A stretch of DNA of 64,000 nucleotides from Pseudoalteromonas arctica A 37-1-2 (GTDB lineage: Bacteria; Pseudomonadota; Gammaproteobacteria; Enterobacterales; Alteromonadaceae): the NCBI RefSeq assembly GCF_000238395.3, contig NZ_CP011025.1:3534001-3598000 (forward strand). Direction: 5' to 3'. Under the pieces are notes generated by a model that made no database searches, was not told the DNA's origin, and saw only the letters and a list, made by a program, of their open reading frames with translations. Positions 1 through 10,652 of the stretch are shown in pieces. Position 1 is the first letter of the stretch. Each line of letters starts with the position of its first letter. The position numbers were made by a program, and so were the translations under genes.

Positions 1-1167
1 TACTGCATTTAAACTAAACAATGCAGCCCTTAGGCGACCATACAATGGCGTAAGAAATAATGTTTCGTTAAACATCTTCTTAGCAAGCAGTTCACTAATA
101 GCCTCACTAAGTAATTCACACCCTTCACCAGTCTGAGCGCTAAGCCATACTCTTATAGGTTGGCCTTCGTCATCTCGATCAATACGTGGGCTTACGTTAT
201 CCAGCGCATCAATTTTATTATAAATTAATAGCTGTGGTACTTCATCGGCTTCAATTTCTTTAAGCACCGATTGTACTTGTTCAATATTTTCTTGAAGACG
301 AGAGTCTGCTGCGTCAATTACATGTAACTGTAAATCAGCTTCACGAGTTTCAGTTAGCGTTGCTTTAAAAGCAGCAACTAAGTCGTGCGGTAAATGACGA
401 ATAAAGCCCACTGTATCAGCTAAGATAACAGGACCAACATCACCTAATTCAAGCTTACGTAGAGTCGGGTCAAGCGTTGCAAACAACTGATCGGCCGCGT
501 ATACATCTGAATTCGTAATTCGATTAAATAATGTAGATTTACCCGCATTGGTATAGCCAACTAACGATACCGTAGGTATTTCGTTACGAGTGCGAGCTCG
601 CCTACCTTGTTCGCGTTGCACTGCTACTTTAGCTAAACGCGCACGGATATTTTGAATTCGGGCACGAAGTAATCGTCTATCTGTTTCAAGTTGGGTTTCA
701 CCAGGTCCACGTAAACCAATCCCGCCTTTTTGGCGTTCAAGATGGGTCCAGCCCCGAATTAATCGAGTCGACATATGGCGAAGTTGTGCCAATTCAACCT
801 GCAGCTTACCCTCATGGGTACGTGCACGTTGGGCAAAAATATCAAGAATTAGCGTCGTTCTATCAAGCACACGACACTGACAAACACGCTCTAAATTACG
901 CTCTTGTGACGGCCTGAGTTGATGATTGAAAATTACGACATCTGCATTGTGGATTTTGACAATCTCAGCTATTTCTTCTGCTTTACCGGTACCGACGAAT
1001 AGTTTCGGATGTGGTGCTTGACGGCTGCCTTGCACAACCGCCAAACTACTAACACCAGCAGAAGATACCAACATTTCTAATTCATGAAGATCTTCACGAT
1101 CCCCTTCTTTAGGTAAGTCGATATGAACTAAAATTGCCTGTTCGCCGGATTCATAGCGGTCAAACAA
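1..1167 (-). CDS. hflX: GTPase HflX, ribosome-splitting factor (3' end outside window)
   Basis: HflX is a GTPase that binds the 50S subunit and splits stalled or heat-damaged ribosomes. The reverse strand is open from 1167 to the left edge, giving 389 codons of a family of about 425, so only the C-terminal tail is missing. Visible features are the N-terminal start FDRYESGEQA, the family linker GGIGLRGPGETQ, and the G1 loop GYTNAGKST near 540. A TTG start at 1167 is chosen because it gives the N-terminus MFDRY as in E. coli, with AGGAG 8 nt upstream. It lies 15 bp after hfq, in the usual miaA-hfq-hflX order. A three-codon ATG...TGA frame (1171-1160) overlaps the TTG start. Identification is secure; the start is likely. 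Confidence 0.93.
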   Translation of the reverse strand, partial: MFDRYESGEQAILVHIDLPKEGDREDLHELEMLVSSAGVSSLAVVQGSRQAPHPKLFVGTGKAEEIAEIVKIHNADVVIFNHQLRPSQERNLERVCQCRVLDRTTLILDIFAQRARTHEGKLQVELAQLRHMSTRLIRGWTHLERQKGGIGLRGPGETQLETDRRLLRARIQNIRARLAKVAVQREQGRRARTRNEIPTVSLVGYTNAGKSTLFNRITNSDVYAADQLFATLDPTLRKLELGDVGPVILADTVGFIRHLPHDLVAAFKATLTETREADLQLHVIDAADSRLQENIEQVQSVLKEIEADEVPQLLIYNKIDALDNVSPRIDRDDEGQPIRVWLSAQTGEGCELLSEAISELLAKKMFNETLFLTPLYGRLRAALFSLNAV

Positions 1168-1182
1168 ACATTATGCTCCTAA

Positions 1183-1446
1183 TTAAAAGTTACCAGCTTC
1201 TGGTTCTTCAGTGTCTTCACTCCCTTGAACTGCTTGGAAGTTAACTGCGCGAGCAGGGACAACTGTTGAAATTGCATGCTTATAAACCATTTGATTTACG
1301 GTGTTCTCTAGTAAAATAACAAATTGGTCAAATGACTGAATTTTGCCTTGTAATTTTATGCCATTTACCAAAAAGATTGATACTGGAATGCGCTCACGTC
1401 GTAGTGCATTCAAAAATGGGTCTTGTAACGATTGGCCTTTTGCCAT
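1183..1446 (-). CDS. hfq: RNA chaperone Hfq
   Basis: Hfq forms the Sm-like hexameric ring that pairs small RNAs with mRNAs. This protein has 87 residues with the whole Sm core: the N-terminal proximal face ([19 protein letters not shown]), Sm1 around residues 20-48 and the Sm2 motif YKHAIST near 55-61. The C-terminal tail is acidic and short compared with the 102-residue E. coli protein. It sits between miaA and hflX, the standard gammaproteobacterial order, and is probably co-transcribed with them. Confidence 0.97.
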   Translation of the reverse strand: MAKGQSLQDPFLNALRRERIPVSIFLVNGIKLQGKIQSFDQFVILLENTVNQMVYKHAISTVVPARAVNFQAVQGSEDTEEPEAGNF

Positions 1447-1524
1447 GTTATTGTTCCTTCGTTCTAGGTGTTATTATAATTAAGTGGCTGAACTTATTTG
1501 ATAAAAAACAATATTCAACTACTA

Positions 1525-2445
1525 CTAGCTTAGCGAACTTACTACACGATGCAAGTTTTCTTCGTCACCCGTTGTTAACCAAGTAACATCAGGCCAGCTA
1601 CGAAGCCACGTTAACTGACGTTTTGCCAATTGACGTGTTGCTGCGATGCCACGAAAAACCATTTCATCATGGCTTGTTTCACCCGCAAGGTAATCCCACA
1701 TTTGTCTATAACCAACACAACGAATAGAAGGCATATTGGGGTGTAAATCCTTACGTAGATATAGGGTCGAAACTTCATTTTCAAACCCCTGATCAATCAT
1801 TATTTTAAACCTTTCTTCAATTCGGCGATGTAATTCGCTACGTTCTTGCGGTGCAATCGCAAATTGATGAAAAGTATAAGGTAAAGCCGGCTGTTTTTGC
1901 TTTTGCAACTCAGTCATGGTCTTACCAGTTAACCTGTAAACCTCTAAAGCTCGATTAATTCTTTGTGAGTCATTCTCACTTATTTTTTCGGCTGCTTTTG
2001 GGTCAACTTTAACTAATTCTTTATATAAATGAGGCCAGCCAAATTCTTTAGCTTGTGCTTCTAGCTCTGATCTTATTACTGTATCTGCTTCAGGCAAAGG
2101 CGATAAACCATCAATTAAAGATTTAAAGTACAACATTGTACCTCCAACCAATACAGGCACTTTACCTTGTCTATGAAATTCGTCAATTTTTTGTACTGCA
2201 TCGCGCCTAAAATCAGCAACTGAATATGTTTCACTCGGGTCAAGTAAGTCGATCAGATGATGCGGAGCTTTAGCAAGTTCTTCTGCATCGGGTTTTGCAG
2301 TACCAATGTTCATATCTTTATACACTAACGCTGAATCAACGCTGATTATTTCTGTATTTAAATGCTCGCACAGTGAGATTGCCAATGCTGTTTTACCAGC
2401 AGCAGTTGGACCCATTAAAAATATGACTGGTAAATTACTCAACAC
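1525..2445 (-). CDS. miaA: tRNA dimethylallyltransferase MiaA
   Basis: MiaA transfers the dimethylallyl group from DMAPP to N6 of A37 in tRNAs that read codons starting with U. The 306-residue protein opens with a P-loop ([11 protein letters not shown], about residues 12-22) followed by the family signatures [16 protein letters not shown] and [11 protein letters not shown]. The Cys/Arg region CVGYRQ is near 243. The start is GTG at 2445, with AAGG a few bases upstream. The gap to the mutL stop is 7 bp, so the genes are almost certainly one transcript. Length is normal for the family. Confidence 0.97.
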   Translation of the reverse strand: MLSNLPVIFLMGPTAAGKTALAISLCEHLNTEIISVDSALVYKDMNIGTAKPDAEELAKAPHHLIDLLDPSETYSVADFRRDAVQKIDEFHRQGKVPVLVGGTMLYFKSLIDGLSPLPEADTVIRSELEAQAKEFGWPHLYKELVKVDPKAAEKISENDSQRINRALEVYRLTGKTMTELQKQKQPALPYTFHQFAIAPQERSELHRRIEERFKIMIDQGFENEVSTLYLRKDLHPNMPSIRCVGYRQMWDYLAGETSHDEMVFRGIAATRQLAKRQLTWLRSWPDVTWLTTGDEENLHRVVSSLS

Positions 2446-2452
2446 TGATACC

Positions 2453-4300
2453 TTAATCTAATTGCGTTAAATAGTGATTTAGCTCTATTTTAACTGCTTT
2501 TTCGCGTAAGCGTTCAATAGTTTGCGGATTATTTTGTAAGCGCATTTGTTGCGCTAAAAACACATTGCTTAAATAAAACCGGGGAGGTACACATTTTGTC
2601 TGCCACTCTAACCAATTCTCTATATTTTCAAGCCCTGCTTTACACCCATCAAGTAGCTCACCTATCGCTGTACTTACATCAAGTAAATATAGGCACGCTG
2701 GCAATTTTTTAACCATTACAAACTGTTTTTCTATTACGAGTTCAAAACCAAGTAAAGTAAACCACGATTGCTGAGCTTCTATAAGTAAGCAATCTTCTTT
2801 TGATAAGTTTACTCTTACGGGCAGCAAAAGGGCTTTCCCTTCTAAACTTCCGGACTCTTTAATTTGATTATGCCAATCATCTACCAATACATATTTGAAA
2901 TGTGAGCAATACAATTGCTGCTCAACACTAAATACACACGCACCTTCATTAACACTGATGATTGAAACTGTCTTTAAAACATTATGCGCAGACTCTAACT
3001 GGTGTTGTGCTACAGGTATGTTTGCTACATTATCAAAATGCGCAGCGTGTTGCTCACTCACACCTTGATAAAACGCGTTTACATCATGATGGCTTGTACT
3101 TGGTGTAGCACGGTATGCCCCGCCACCGCCAACACTTCTAGTACCTAATGACGAACTACCAGCACTTCCAGAGTAAGAGGGCTGTAATTGCGATTTAGGG
3201 TAATCAAATACTCCATCCGCTTTTGTATCATTAGAACTACTATGCGCTGACCCCATAAACACAGGCGCAGATTCCATCTCAGAGCTAAGCGGTTCATTCG
3301 TAAACTCACCTTGCAGCGGCACTACCACTTGCTTAATAGCCTGTAATATAAAGTCATGAATTAAGCGCCCTTGATGAAAACGCACTTCATGCTTAGCTGG
3401 ATGAACATTTACATCAACCTGCCGAGGGTCTATATCAATATAAATGACAAAACCGGGTAATTCTTGTGTTCCACTTACTTCTTCAAATGCCTGGCGTATA
3501 GCATGCAGAATAAGTTTATCGCGCATCATACGATTATTAACATAAGTATACTGAGTCGTATTAGCTGAACCTACAGGTAGCACCCAACCATGCAGCTGTA
3601 AGCCACCCTCTCCTGATTGAATATGCAAACCTTGCTCAGCAAAAGCCTTACCTGCAACTTGCGCTACACGTGTAATAGCCTGAGAGGGATCTGTCTTCGC
3701 ACGATACTGCCTTACTACTTTTTCGTTGTGAGTTAGTGTAATAGAGACATCAAAGCGACTAAGCGCAATACGCTTTATCAACTCATCAATATGGCTAAAT
3801 TCAGTTTTTTCGGTACGCAAGAATTTACGACGAGCTGGGGTGTTAAAAAATAAATCTTTTACTTCAATGGTTGTGCCATCAGGGTGCGCTACTGGCTTTA
3901 CTTGCACGGCCATATCGCGACCTTCTGCAAATGCTTGCCAAGCAGCTTCTTGATCTTTTGGTTTTGAGCTCAGCGTTAAACGCGATACAGAGCTAATTGA
4001 CGCAAGCGCTTCTCCCCTAAAACCAAGTGAACAAATATTTTCAAGGTCATCTAGAGATTTTAATTTACTCGTAGCGTGACGAGAAAGCGCGAGCGTTAGC
4101 TCATCTTTACTTATCCCTGAACCGTTATCACGTATACGAATAAGCTTATGACCGCCACGCTCTATATCTATCTGAATACGTGTAGCGCCAGCATCTAAAC
4201 TGTTTTCGACTAGCTCTTTTACTACCGACGCTGGGCGCTCAACCACTTCGCCTGCGGCAATTTGGTTAGCTAAACGTGCGGGTAATATTTCAATATTCAT
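2453..4300 (-). CDS. mutL: DNA mismatch repair protein MutL
   Basis: MutL is the GHKL ATPase that couples MutS mismatch recognition to MutH and UvrD. About 615 residues. The N-terminal ATPase shows [12 protein letters not shown] (near 29-40), DNGSGI and [14 protein letters not shown]; a long Ser/Gly-rich linker (about 345-420) leads to the C-terminal dimerisation domain. I see no DQHA-type metal endonuclease motif, as expected for MutH-dependent gammaproteobacteria. The open frame extends 15 bp further upstream, but the ATG at 4300 is preferred because it follows AGGAAA and gives the conserved start [20 protein letters not shown]. It lies between amiB and miaA as in E. coli. Confidence 0.97.
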   Translation of the reverse strand: MNIEILPARLANQIAAGEVVERPASVVKELVENSLDAGATRIQIDIERGGHKLIRIRDNGSGISKDELTLALSRHATSKLKSLDDLENICSLGFRGEALASISSVSRLTLSSKPKDQEAAWQAFAEGRDMAVQVKPVAHPDGTTIEVKDLFFNTPARRKFLRTEKTEFSHIDELIKRIALSRFDVSITLTHNEKVVRQYRAKTDPSQAITRVAQVAGKAFAEQGLHIQSGEGGLQLHGWVLPVGSANTTQYTYVNNRMMRDKLILHAIRQAFEEVSGTQELPGFVIYIDIDPRQVDVNVHPAKHEVRFHQGRLIHDFILQAIKQVVVPLQGEFTNEPLSSEMESAPVFMGSAHSSSNDTKADGVFDYPKSQLQPSYSGSAGSSSLGTRSVGGGGAYRATPSTSHHDVNAFYQGVSEQHAAHFDNVANIPVAQHQLESAHNVLKTVSIISVNEGACVFSVEQQLYCSHFKYVLVDDWHNQIKESGSLEGKALLLPVRVNLSKEDCLLIEAQQSWFTLLGFELVIEKQFVMVKKLPACLYLLDVSTAIGELLDGCKAGLENIENWLEWQTKCVPPRFYLSNVFLAQQMRLQNNPQTIERLREKAVKIELNHYLTQLD

Positions 4301-4336
4301 GAGATTTCCTAGCAAGCATTGCGCTAATAATAATGA

Positions 4337-5680
4337 CTAACTTTGTGGTATATCGAGCTCTTGCCCAATAAACAAAGTATTAGAGCTAAGCTTATTAACT
4401 TGTTTTAATTCAGTGACTGTAATGCCATAGCGACTCGCCAACATACTTAAAGATTCACCCGGGCGTACCTTGTGCTTTGTTGGATATTGCGACTTTAATT
4501 TAGCAAATAAAGAGTCATCAGGTGGATTTTTTAAATAGTAATTTTTAATTGAAGTAAATATAGCTTTAGCCAAACGCTCTTGATGGTTAGCACTTTTAAG
4601 CAGCTTTTCTTCTCGTGGGTTAGATATAAACCCTGTTTCTACTAAAATTGATGGGATATCTGGTGATTTAAGTACAGCAAGACTCGCATGTTGGGGATCT
4701 TTTTTATGCAGCTTAGCAACTTTACGTAACTCTTTAACCACTTCGTCAGCTACGTTTAAGCCAGTTTTCATAGAGTGATCCATCGACATATCAAGTAATG
4801 CTTGCGCTAAGTATTTTTCGTTAGCGGCATCTTTCATTACATCCGCAGCGCCACCTAAAAGCTCAGAGTGCTTTTCTTTATCTTCTATCCATTTACCTAT
4901 CTCTGAATTAGCACGCCTTAATGACAACACCCAAACAGAAGCACCATTTGGTCCCGGGCTCGTAAATGCATCAGCATGAATAGAGACAAAAAAGTCGGCC
5001 TTTTTTTCACGAGCACGATTGGTACGCGTATTAAGTTTTACAAAGTAGTCACCGCTTCGTACCATGCGCGAAATCATCCCACGTTCGCCATCTATCATGC
5101 GCTCTAAACGTTTTGCAATTTGCAGTGTTACTGTTTTTTCGTACGTGCCAGAGGGACCAATTGAACCTGGATCTTCGCCGCCATGGCCCGCATCAATTGC
5201 AATCACAATATCGCGTTCTTGGCTTAACTGGCGGTTTTTAGCGGCTGTTTGAGCAGGAGAAACAACTGTGGCAGCTTGGCTTTTATTGTATAAATCAACA
5301 ACGAGCCTATTTTTATAAGGGCCTGTAGGCGCTAAAGCAAATACAACTGGCTTTACTGGTGCGTTTAATTCAAACACTAACCGAACACTGTGCTTATTTT
5401 TAGGTTTTGAGTAGCGTAGCTTGCTCACTATTTGATGTTTTGGTGGTACACCTGGTAGTATTTTTAACTCGTTAGTGTTTTCTAAATCAATTACTAAGCG
5501 GCTTGGGTTTTTAAGCATGAAATAGCTAAAGTCAGGCTTATCATTTAAATCAAATACCACACGCGTACTATCAGGGGATGGCCATACGCGTACACTATTA
5601 ATTGTATTTTTGGCCCACAGCGGCAAGCTTATGGTAATAACCATAAGGTAAATAAAGAGTTTAACTACACCTCGGCTCAT
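4337..5680 (-). CDS. amiB: N-acetylmuramoyl-L-alanine amidase AmiB-like
   Basis: A periplasmic zinc amidase that cleaves septal peptidoglycan during daughter-cell separation. The 447-residue precursor has a signal peptide (about residues 1-23, ending LWA), an AMIN domain (about 25-130), an Amidase_3 catalytic domain (about 155-385) and a C-terminal LysM repeat (about 402-445, starting KVRPGESLSMLASRYG). Catalytic motifs include IAIDAGHGGEDPG (Zn His), the Glu of TYEKTVTLQ, the His of FVSIHADAF and LVETGFISN. E. coli AmiC lacks LysM, so AmiB is the better name. Context tsaE-amiB-mutL matches enterobacteria. Confidence 0.95.
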   Translation of the reverse strand: MSRGVVKLFIYLMVITISLPLWAKNTINSVRVWPSPDSTRVVFDLNDKPDFSYFMLKNPSRLVIDLENTNELKILPGVPPKHQIVSKLRYSKPKNKHSVRLVFELNAPVKPVVFALAPTGPYKNRLVVDLYNKSQAATVVSPAQTAAKNRQLSQERDIVIAIDAGHGGEDPGSIGPSGTYEKTVTLQIAKRLERMIDGERGMISRMVRSGDYFVKLNTRTNRAREKKADFFVSIHADAFTSPGPNGASVWVLSLRRANSEIGKWIEDKEKHSELLGGAADVMKDAANEKYLAQALLDMSMDHSMKTGLNVADEVVKELRKVAKLHKKDPQHASLAVLKSPDIPSILVETGFISNPREEKLLKSANHQERLAKAIFTSIKNYYLKNPPDDSLFAKLKSQYPTKHKVRPGESLSMLASRYGITVTELKQVNKLSSNTLFIGQELDIPQS

Positions 5681-5707
5681 TTGATAATTACTGCCTTAAC
5701 TATATTA

Positions 5708-6175
5708 TTATTTGTTATTTAGTTTTTCGACAATTGCTACACCACGCTCACTGGCGCTATTAATAACAATTTTACGTTCGTTACCCATATAGCTTAGAGT
5801 AATATCTAAATCAGGCACAGGAATAAATTCACCACCTTTTTCTGGCCACTCAACAACGCAAATTGCATCTGGTGAAAAATAATCGCGTATTCCCATGTAT
5901 TCAAGCTCTTCAGGGTCACCTAAGCGGTATAAATCAAAATGATAAACATTTGCGCGCTCGAGTTCATAAGGTTCAACAAGTGTATACGTTGGGCTTTTAA
6001 CTTTGCCTGTATGTCCAAAGCCTTGCACTACACCTCGAGTAAACGTTGTTTTACCAGCGCCTAAATCACCATGTAAATAAATAACCGCACCTTGCTCTAT
6101 AATATCAGCAACGCAATTACCCATTGCGACCGTGGCTACTTCATCAGTCAAATGAAATTCAAAACTACGCGTCAT
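5708..6175 (-). CDS. tsaE: tRNA t6A biosynthesis ATPase TsaE
   Basis: TsaE is the ATPase of the TsaB-TsaC-TsaD-TsaE system that makes threonylcarbamoyl-adenosine at A37 of ANN-decoding tRNAs. The 155-residue protein carries the P-loop HGDLGAGKTTFTRG (about residues 35-48), followed by SPTYTLVEPY and the conserved YHFDLYRL. It is the first gene of this cluster in the window. The nnr gene often found upstream is absent; instead there is about 490 bp of non-coding DNA and then the convergent-order end of the S10 operon. Confidence 0.96.
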   Translation of the reverse strand: MTRSFEFHLTDEVATVAMGNCVADIIEQGAVIYLHGDLGAGKTTFTRGVVQGFGHTGKVKSPTYTLVEPYELERANVYHFDLYRLGDPEELEYMGIRDYFSPDAICVVEWPEKGGEFIPVPDLDITLSYMGNERKIVINSASERGVAIVEKLNNK

Positions 6176-6663
6176 TACTACCTCAAAAATTCATTCAAAA
6201 GCGCATATTTGCTAATCATACCAGAATATTAATTTAAGGCGATAAATTGAGGTTTTAGACATAAAAAAACCAGGTAAGCTGATAATAGAAGTTGTGTATG
6301 GATGTCTATTTTCGATACTTTGAAGCTGTATCATTGTAATAAAATAAGGTAAGTGAGTTCTCAGACTAAAAGATAGTAAAAGAAAAGTAACACCACGAAT
6401 TAGATGACCCCATGTTGGCATTAAATTAACTGAGATATGTAAGTTTATTATCTAACTTCTTCTGATTCAGCAGATGGTTCTGCTAGCAAAAAAGTAACTG
6501 GTAAATGAAACTCTCAACTACTCCCCAAGATAACTTTATATTTTCAGATAAAAGACTAATCCAGGTGACCCGCTCACCCTAGTTTACTGTTTACAGGTGC
6601 TTTAAATACAAAAAGCCCCAGCTAATGCCGGGGCTTTTTTACAAAACTAACTTAATTAAAAAA
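6176..6663. other. Intergenic region between tsaE and rpsQ
   Basis: A 488-bp gap. It holds the terminator of the S10 operon at 6610-6640 and presumably the promoter of the tsaE cluster (a possible minus-strand -10 TATGAT lies just above the tsaE start, but no convincing -35 is seen). An open frame at 6212-6421 on the minus strand has no ribosome binding site and low-complexity content, and I treat it as chance. No RNA gene recognised. Confidence 0.5.
6610..6640 (-). terminator. Rho-independent terminator after rpsQ (S10 operon end)
   Basis: The inverted repeat AAAAAGCCCC / GGGGCTTTTTT encloses a 10-base loop. On the minus strand the stem is followed by a T tract, and the plus strand also ends in T6, so it can work both ways. 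It lies 23 bp after the rpsQ stop and shows that the S10 operon ends here instead of running into rplN. Confidence 0.9.
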
Positions 6664-6921
6664 TTAAGCTTGTTTTGGACTAGAAATAACGTCTACTAAA
6701 GTCCAAGATTTATTCTTAGAAATTGGTGCGCATTCACGGATAGTAACTACGTCACCCGCTTTTGCTGTGTTATTTTCGTCATGTACGTGTAACTTAGTCG
6801 TACGTTTAATGAATTTCCCATAGATTGGGTGCTTCACATAACGTGCGATAGCGATAGTGAAAGATTTTTCCATCTTGTCGCTGATTACACGGCCTTGAAG
6901 AGTACGAATTTTATCGCTCAT
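6664..6921 (-). CDS. rpsQ: 30S ribosomal protein S17
   Basis: S17 is a primary 16S rRNA binding protein of the 30S body. 85 residues with the OB-fold signature [16 protein letters not shown] and the motif [20 protein letters not shown]. Its ATG overlaps the rpmC stop by one base (TAATG), so the two are translationally coupled. It is the last gene of the S10 operon here; the terminator follows directly. Confidence 0.98.
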   Translation of the reverse strand: MSDKIRTLQGRVISDKMEKSFTIAIARYVKHPIYGKFIKRTTKLHVHDENNTAKAGDVVTIRECAPISKNKSWTLVDVISSPKQA

Positions 6922-7112
6922 TATTGACCTGCCTTCTGGTTAATAACTGTTTTTACACGCGCGATATCGCGGCGTACTGTTCTTAGCGTGTGTGTCTGAG
7001 CTAACTGACCAGTGCTAGCTTGCATGCGCATATTAAATTGCTCACGAAGTAGTCCTAGAAGTTCAGCATTAAGCTCTTCTACGCTTTTGTCTTTTAGTTC
7101 GCTAGCTTTCAT
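6921..7112 (-). CDS. rpmC: 50S ribosomal protein L29
   Basis: L29 lies near the peptide exit tunnel and helps form the SRP and trigger factor docking site. 63 residues, two-helix hairpin, signature [21 protein letters not shown] at 7115 precedes the ATG at 7112; the ATG is preferred because it gives [10 protein letters not shown], matching the family N-terminus, and overlaps the rplP stop by one base (TGATG). Confidence 0.96.
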   Translation of the reverse strand: MKASELKDKSVEELNAELLGLLREQFNMRMQASTGQLAQTHTLRTVRRDIARVKTVINQKAGQ

Positions 7113-7525
7113 CACATTACCGTCCGAGTTACGAAAGTTGTTTTGAATGGCAATTTACGAGCAGCAAGGTCGAATGCTTCACGAGCAAGCTCTTCTGAAA
7201 CACCTTCCATTTCGTAAAGTACTTTACCAGGCTGAATTTCAGCAACCCAATATTCAACAGAACCTTTACCTTTACCCATACGAACTTCAAGAGGTTTTTC
7301 TGTAATCGGTTTGTCAGGGAAGACACGAATCCAGATTTTACCTTGACGTTTCACGTGACGCGTCATAGCACGACGAGCTGCTTCGATTTGACGAGCAGTC
7401 ATACGGCCACGGCCAGTTGCTTTCAATCCGAAAGTACCGAAGCTTACTTTGTTACCGTTTTGCGCTAAACCGCGGTTGCGGCCTTTGTGCATTTTACGGA
7501 ATTTTGTACGTTTTGGCTGTAACAT
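7112..7525 (-). CDS. rplP: 50S ribosomal protein L16
   Basis: L16 binds 23S rRNA near the A site and helps position aminoacyl-tRNA. 137 residues beginning [19 protein letters not shown], with the family motif [16 protein letters not shown] and [11 protein letters not shown]. It is 12 bp after rpsC and its stop overlaps the rpmC start. Confidence 0.98.
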   Translation of the reverse strand: MLQPKRTKFRKMHKGRNRGLAQNGNKVSFGTFGLKATGRGRMTARQIEAARRAMTRHVKRQGKIWIRVFPDKPITEKPLEVRMGKGKGSVEYWVAEIQPGKVLYEMEGVSEELAREAFDLAARKLPFKTTFVTRTVM

Positions 7526-7537
7526 TAGTCGCTACCT

Positions 7538-8239
7538 CTACTTAGCACTTTTCTTGGCTTTCTTTGGTGCGCGTTTAGCTGGCTTCTCTTGCTCTTGTAC
7601 TAGTGGTAAACCACCAATAACTTCGCCTTTGAAGATCCAAACTTTAACACCAATGATACCATAAGTGGTTAAGGCTTCAGAAGTTGCGTAATCGATATCA
7701 GCACGAAGAGTATGTAGAGGTACACGACCTTCACGATACCATTCTGAACGTGCGATTTCAGCGCCGCCAAGACGACCGCTAACTTCAACTTTAATCCCTT
7801 TAGAACCGATGCGCATTGCATTTTGTACCGAACGCTTCATAGCGCGACGGAACATAACACGACGTTCTAGTTGAGAGGCAATGCCGTCTGCTACTAGTTG
7901 TGCATCTAGTTCTGGTTTACGTACTTCAGAGATATTAATCTGAGCAGGTACACCAGCGATTTTAGTTACCGCTTGACGTAATTTTTCTACGTCTTCGCCT
8001 TTTTTACCGATAACAACACCCGGACGAGCCGTATGAATTGTTACACGGATTGATTTTGCTGGACGCTCAATAACGATTTTAGACACAGAAGCCGTTTTCA
8101 ATTCCTTAGTAAGGAATGTACGAACTTTGTGATCGCCAAAAAGCTGTGCAGAGAAATCTTTTGAACTCGCGTACCAGGTAGAAACCCAAGGTTTAGATAT
8201 ACCTAGGCGAATACCAGTAGGATGAACTTTTTGTCCCAT
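7538..8239 (-). CDS. rpsC: 30S ribosomal protein S3
   Basis: S3 sits at the mRNA entry tunnel of the 30S subunit. 233 residues: N-terminal segment [16 protein letters not shown] domain with [12 protein letters not shown] (about residues 76-87), C-terminal domain with [21 protein letters not shown] (about 149-168). The tail is lysine-rich and basic. 11 bp after rplV. Confidence 0.98.
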   Translation of the reverse strand: MGQKVHPTGIRLGISKPWVSTWYASSKDFSAQLFGDHKVRTFLTKELKTASVSKIVIERPAKSIRVTIHTARPGVVIGKKGEDVEKLRQAVTKIAGVPAQINISEVRKPELDAQLVADGIASQLERRVMFRRAMKRSVQNAMRIGSKGIKVEVSGRLGGAEIARSEWYREGRVPLHTLRADIDYATSEALTTYGIIGVKVWIFKGEVIGGLPLVQEQEKPAKRAPKKAKKSAK

Positions 8240-8250
8240 TACTTATACTC

Positions 8251-8583
8251 CTAGCTATCTGAAACCATAACAGTGATATGGCTTGTACGCTTAAGGATGC
8301 GGTCTGCGCGTCCTTTAGCACGAGGCATAATACGTTTCATTGTAGGACCATCGTCCACAAAGATCGTTGTTATACGAAGCTCATCAATGTCAGCACCTTC
8401 GTTATGCTCTGCGTTAGCAATAGCAGACTCAAGTACTTTCTTAACTAATACAGCCGCTTTCTTCGGGCTGTACGCCAGGATTTCTAGTGCGCGATCTACA
8501 GGTAACCCGCGGATCTGATCTGCAACTAGACGTGCTTTTTGCGCCGAACCAGAGGCGAATTTATGTTTAGCTAATGCTTGCAT
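8251..8583 (-). CDS. rplV: 50S ribosomal protein L22
   Basis: L22 lines the exit tunnel with its long beta-hairpin. 110 residues, beginning [20 protein letters not shown], with the family stretch [20 protein letters not shown] and the C-terminal hairpin [18 protein letters not shown]. Normal length, 13 bp after rpsS. Confidence 0.98.
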
Positions 8584-8596
8584 TTATCTTCCCCTC

Positions 8597-8884
<288 letters not shown>

Positions 8885-8890
8885 TCAATA

Positions 8891-9715
8891 TTACTTAGTA
8901 CGACGACGTACTATAAATTTATCCGTACGCTTGTTCTTACGCGTCTTCGCACCTTTAGTCGGTTTACCCCATGGAGACACAGGATGACGACCACCAGATG
9001 TACGACCTTCACCACCACCGTGTGGGTGATCTACCGGGTTCATGGCAACACCACGAACTGTCGGACGAATACCACGCCAGCGATTTGCACCTGCTTTACC
9101 AAGTGAACGAAGCATATGCTCAGCATTGCCTACTTCACCTAGAGTCGCACGACAATCAGATTCAACTTTACGAACTTCGCCTGAACGAAGACGTAATGTT
9201 ACATACTGACCATCACGAGCAAGGATTTGAACGTATGCACCAGCAGAACGTGCGATTTGAGCACCTTTACCTGGTTTTAATTCTACGTTGTGAACAGTCG
9301 AACCTACAGGCATATTACGCATTGGTAATGCATTACCAGGCTTGATTGGTGCATCAACACCAGACTGGATTGCATCGCCAGCTTTTAAGCCTTTAGGTGC
9401 GATAATGTAACGACGCTCACCGTCTGCATATAATACAAGAGCGATGTTTGCGCTACGATTTGGATCGTATTCTAAACGTTCAACAGTAGCTGGAATGCCA
9501 TCTTTAGTACGTTTAAAATCGATTAAACGGTAGTGTTGTTTATGACCACCACCGATATGACGAACCGTAATACGACCATTGTTATTACGACCACCTGATT
9601 TAGAGTTTTTCTCTAAAAGTGGTGCGTATGGCTTACCCTTATGTAGATCAGAGTTAACCACTTTAACTAGGTGACGACGGCCCGCAGAAGTAGGCTTACA
9701 CTTTTGAAGTGCCAT
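8891..9715 (-). CDS. rplB: 50S ribosomal protein L2
   Basis: L2 is needed for subunit joining and peptidyl transferase activity. 274 residues beginning [19 protein letters not shown], with RNA-binding core [15 protein letters not shown] and the highly conserved C-terminal loop [20 protein letters not shown], which contains the invariant His of HPHGGGEG. Normal length. Confidence 0.99.
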   Translation of the reverse strand: MALQKCKPTSAGRRHLVKVVNSDLHKGKPYAPLLEKNSKSGGRNNNGRITVRHIGGGHKQHYRLIDFKRTKDGIPATVERLEYDPNRSANIALVLYADGERRYIIAPKGLKAGDAIQSGVDAPIKPGNALPMRNMPVGSTVHNVELKPGKGAQIARSAGAYVQILARDGQYVTLRLRSGEVRKVESDCRATLGEVGNAEHMLRSLGKAGANRWRGIRPTVRGVAMNPVDHPHGGGEGRTSGGRHPVSPWGKPTKGAKTRKNKRTDKFIVRRRTK

Positions 9716-9730
9716 AATTCTATCCCCTTA

Positions 9731-10033
9731 TTACTCGGCGCCGCCGACAAAGTCTAGCTCGCTGCCTTCTTTAAGAGTAACGTAAGCTTTCTTCCAGTCG
9801 CTACGACGACCGAAACGTGCGCCAGTACGTTTTGTTTTACCCTTAACGTTAAGTGTGCGAACACCAGTTACTTCTACTTCAAAAAGCTTCTCAACTGCTA
9901 CTTTAATTTCAGCTTTAGTTGCGTCATTTACTACTTTAAAAACAATAGTATTGTTTTCTTCAGCAGCAATTGTGCTTTTTTCAGAGATATGTGGAGCAAG
10001 GATCACTTTTAAAAGACGTTCTTCGCGAATCAT
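9731..10033 (-). CDS. rplW: 50S ribosomal protein L23
   Basis: L23 is at the tunnel exit and is the main docking site for trigger factor and SRP. 100 residues, with the conserved start [18 protein letters not shown] and the basic loop [24 protein letters not shown] (positions around 9795-9855). Its start overlaps the rplD stop by 4 bp. Confidence 0.98.
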   Translation of the reverse strand: MIREERLLKVILAPHISEKSTIAAEENNTIVFKVVNDATKAEIKVAVEKLFEVEVTGVRTLNVKGKTKRTGARFGRRSDWKKAYVTLKEGSELDFVGGAE

Positions 10034-10635
10034 GCTAGCGCCTCCTCAAGTTGCTTAACAGCAGCGGCTGTAATAAGTACCTTATCGAAAGCAATTAAGC
10101 TTACAGGATCGATACCAGCTACATCACGTGTGTCAACCTTATAAAGGTTACGTGCCGATAAGAAAAGATTTTCATCTACTTCTTCAGTCACGATAAGAAC
10201 ATCTTTAAGCTCAAGTTCTTTAAGCTTAGCAACTAGTTCTTTAGTTTTTGGTGCTGCTAGAGCAAAACTTTCAACAACGATTAAACGCTCTTGACGAACT
10301 AATTCAGATAAGATGCTTTTAATCGCACCACGGTACATTTTACGGTTTACTTTTTGGCTGTGGTCTTGTGGTTTAGCTGCAAAGCTAACGCCACCTGAAC
10401 GCCAAATTGGGCTACGGATTGTACCGGCACGTGCACGGCCAGTACCTTTTTGAGCCCATGGTTTTTTACCACCACCGCTTACTTCAGAACGTGTCTTCTG
10501 AGCACGAGTACCTTGACGAGCACCTGCTGCGTATGCAACAACTACTTGATGTACTAATGCTTCGTTAAACTCACGTCCAAAAGTAGCTTCAGAAACTTCA
10601 AGACCGCCAGAAGCGTCTTTAATTGCTAATTCCAT
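10030..10635 (-). CDS. rplD: 50S ribosomal protein L4
   Basis: L4 lines the exit tunnel and in gammaproteobacteria also represses its own S10 operon through the leader RNA. 201 residues, with signature [20 protein letters not shown] (about residues 63-82). A GTG three bases further upstream is in frame; the ATG at 10635 is preferred because it gives [10 protein letters not shown] as in the family and has GGAG 8 nt upstream. The S10 leader hairpin at 11664-11709 is its probable regulatory target. Confidence 0.97.
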
Positions 10636-10652
10636 CACTAAATCTCCAGGAC

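Noticed and set aside
6212..6421. Minus-strand frame of 69 codons upstream of tsaE
   Set aside because: No ribosome site, no recognisable family, hydrophobic chance composition.
8971..9345. 124-residue plus-strand frame inside rplB
   Set aside because: It is antisense to the well-identified L2 gene, has no ribosome site, and its composition is His/Gln/Leu-rich as expected for a shadow frame.
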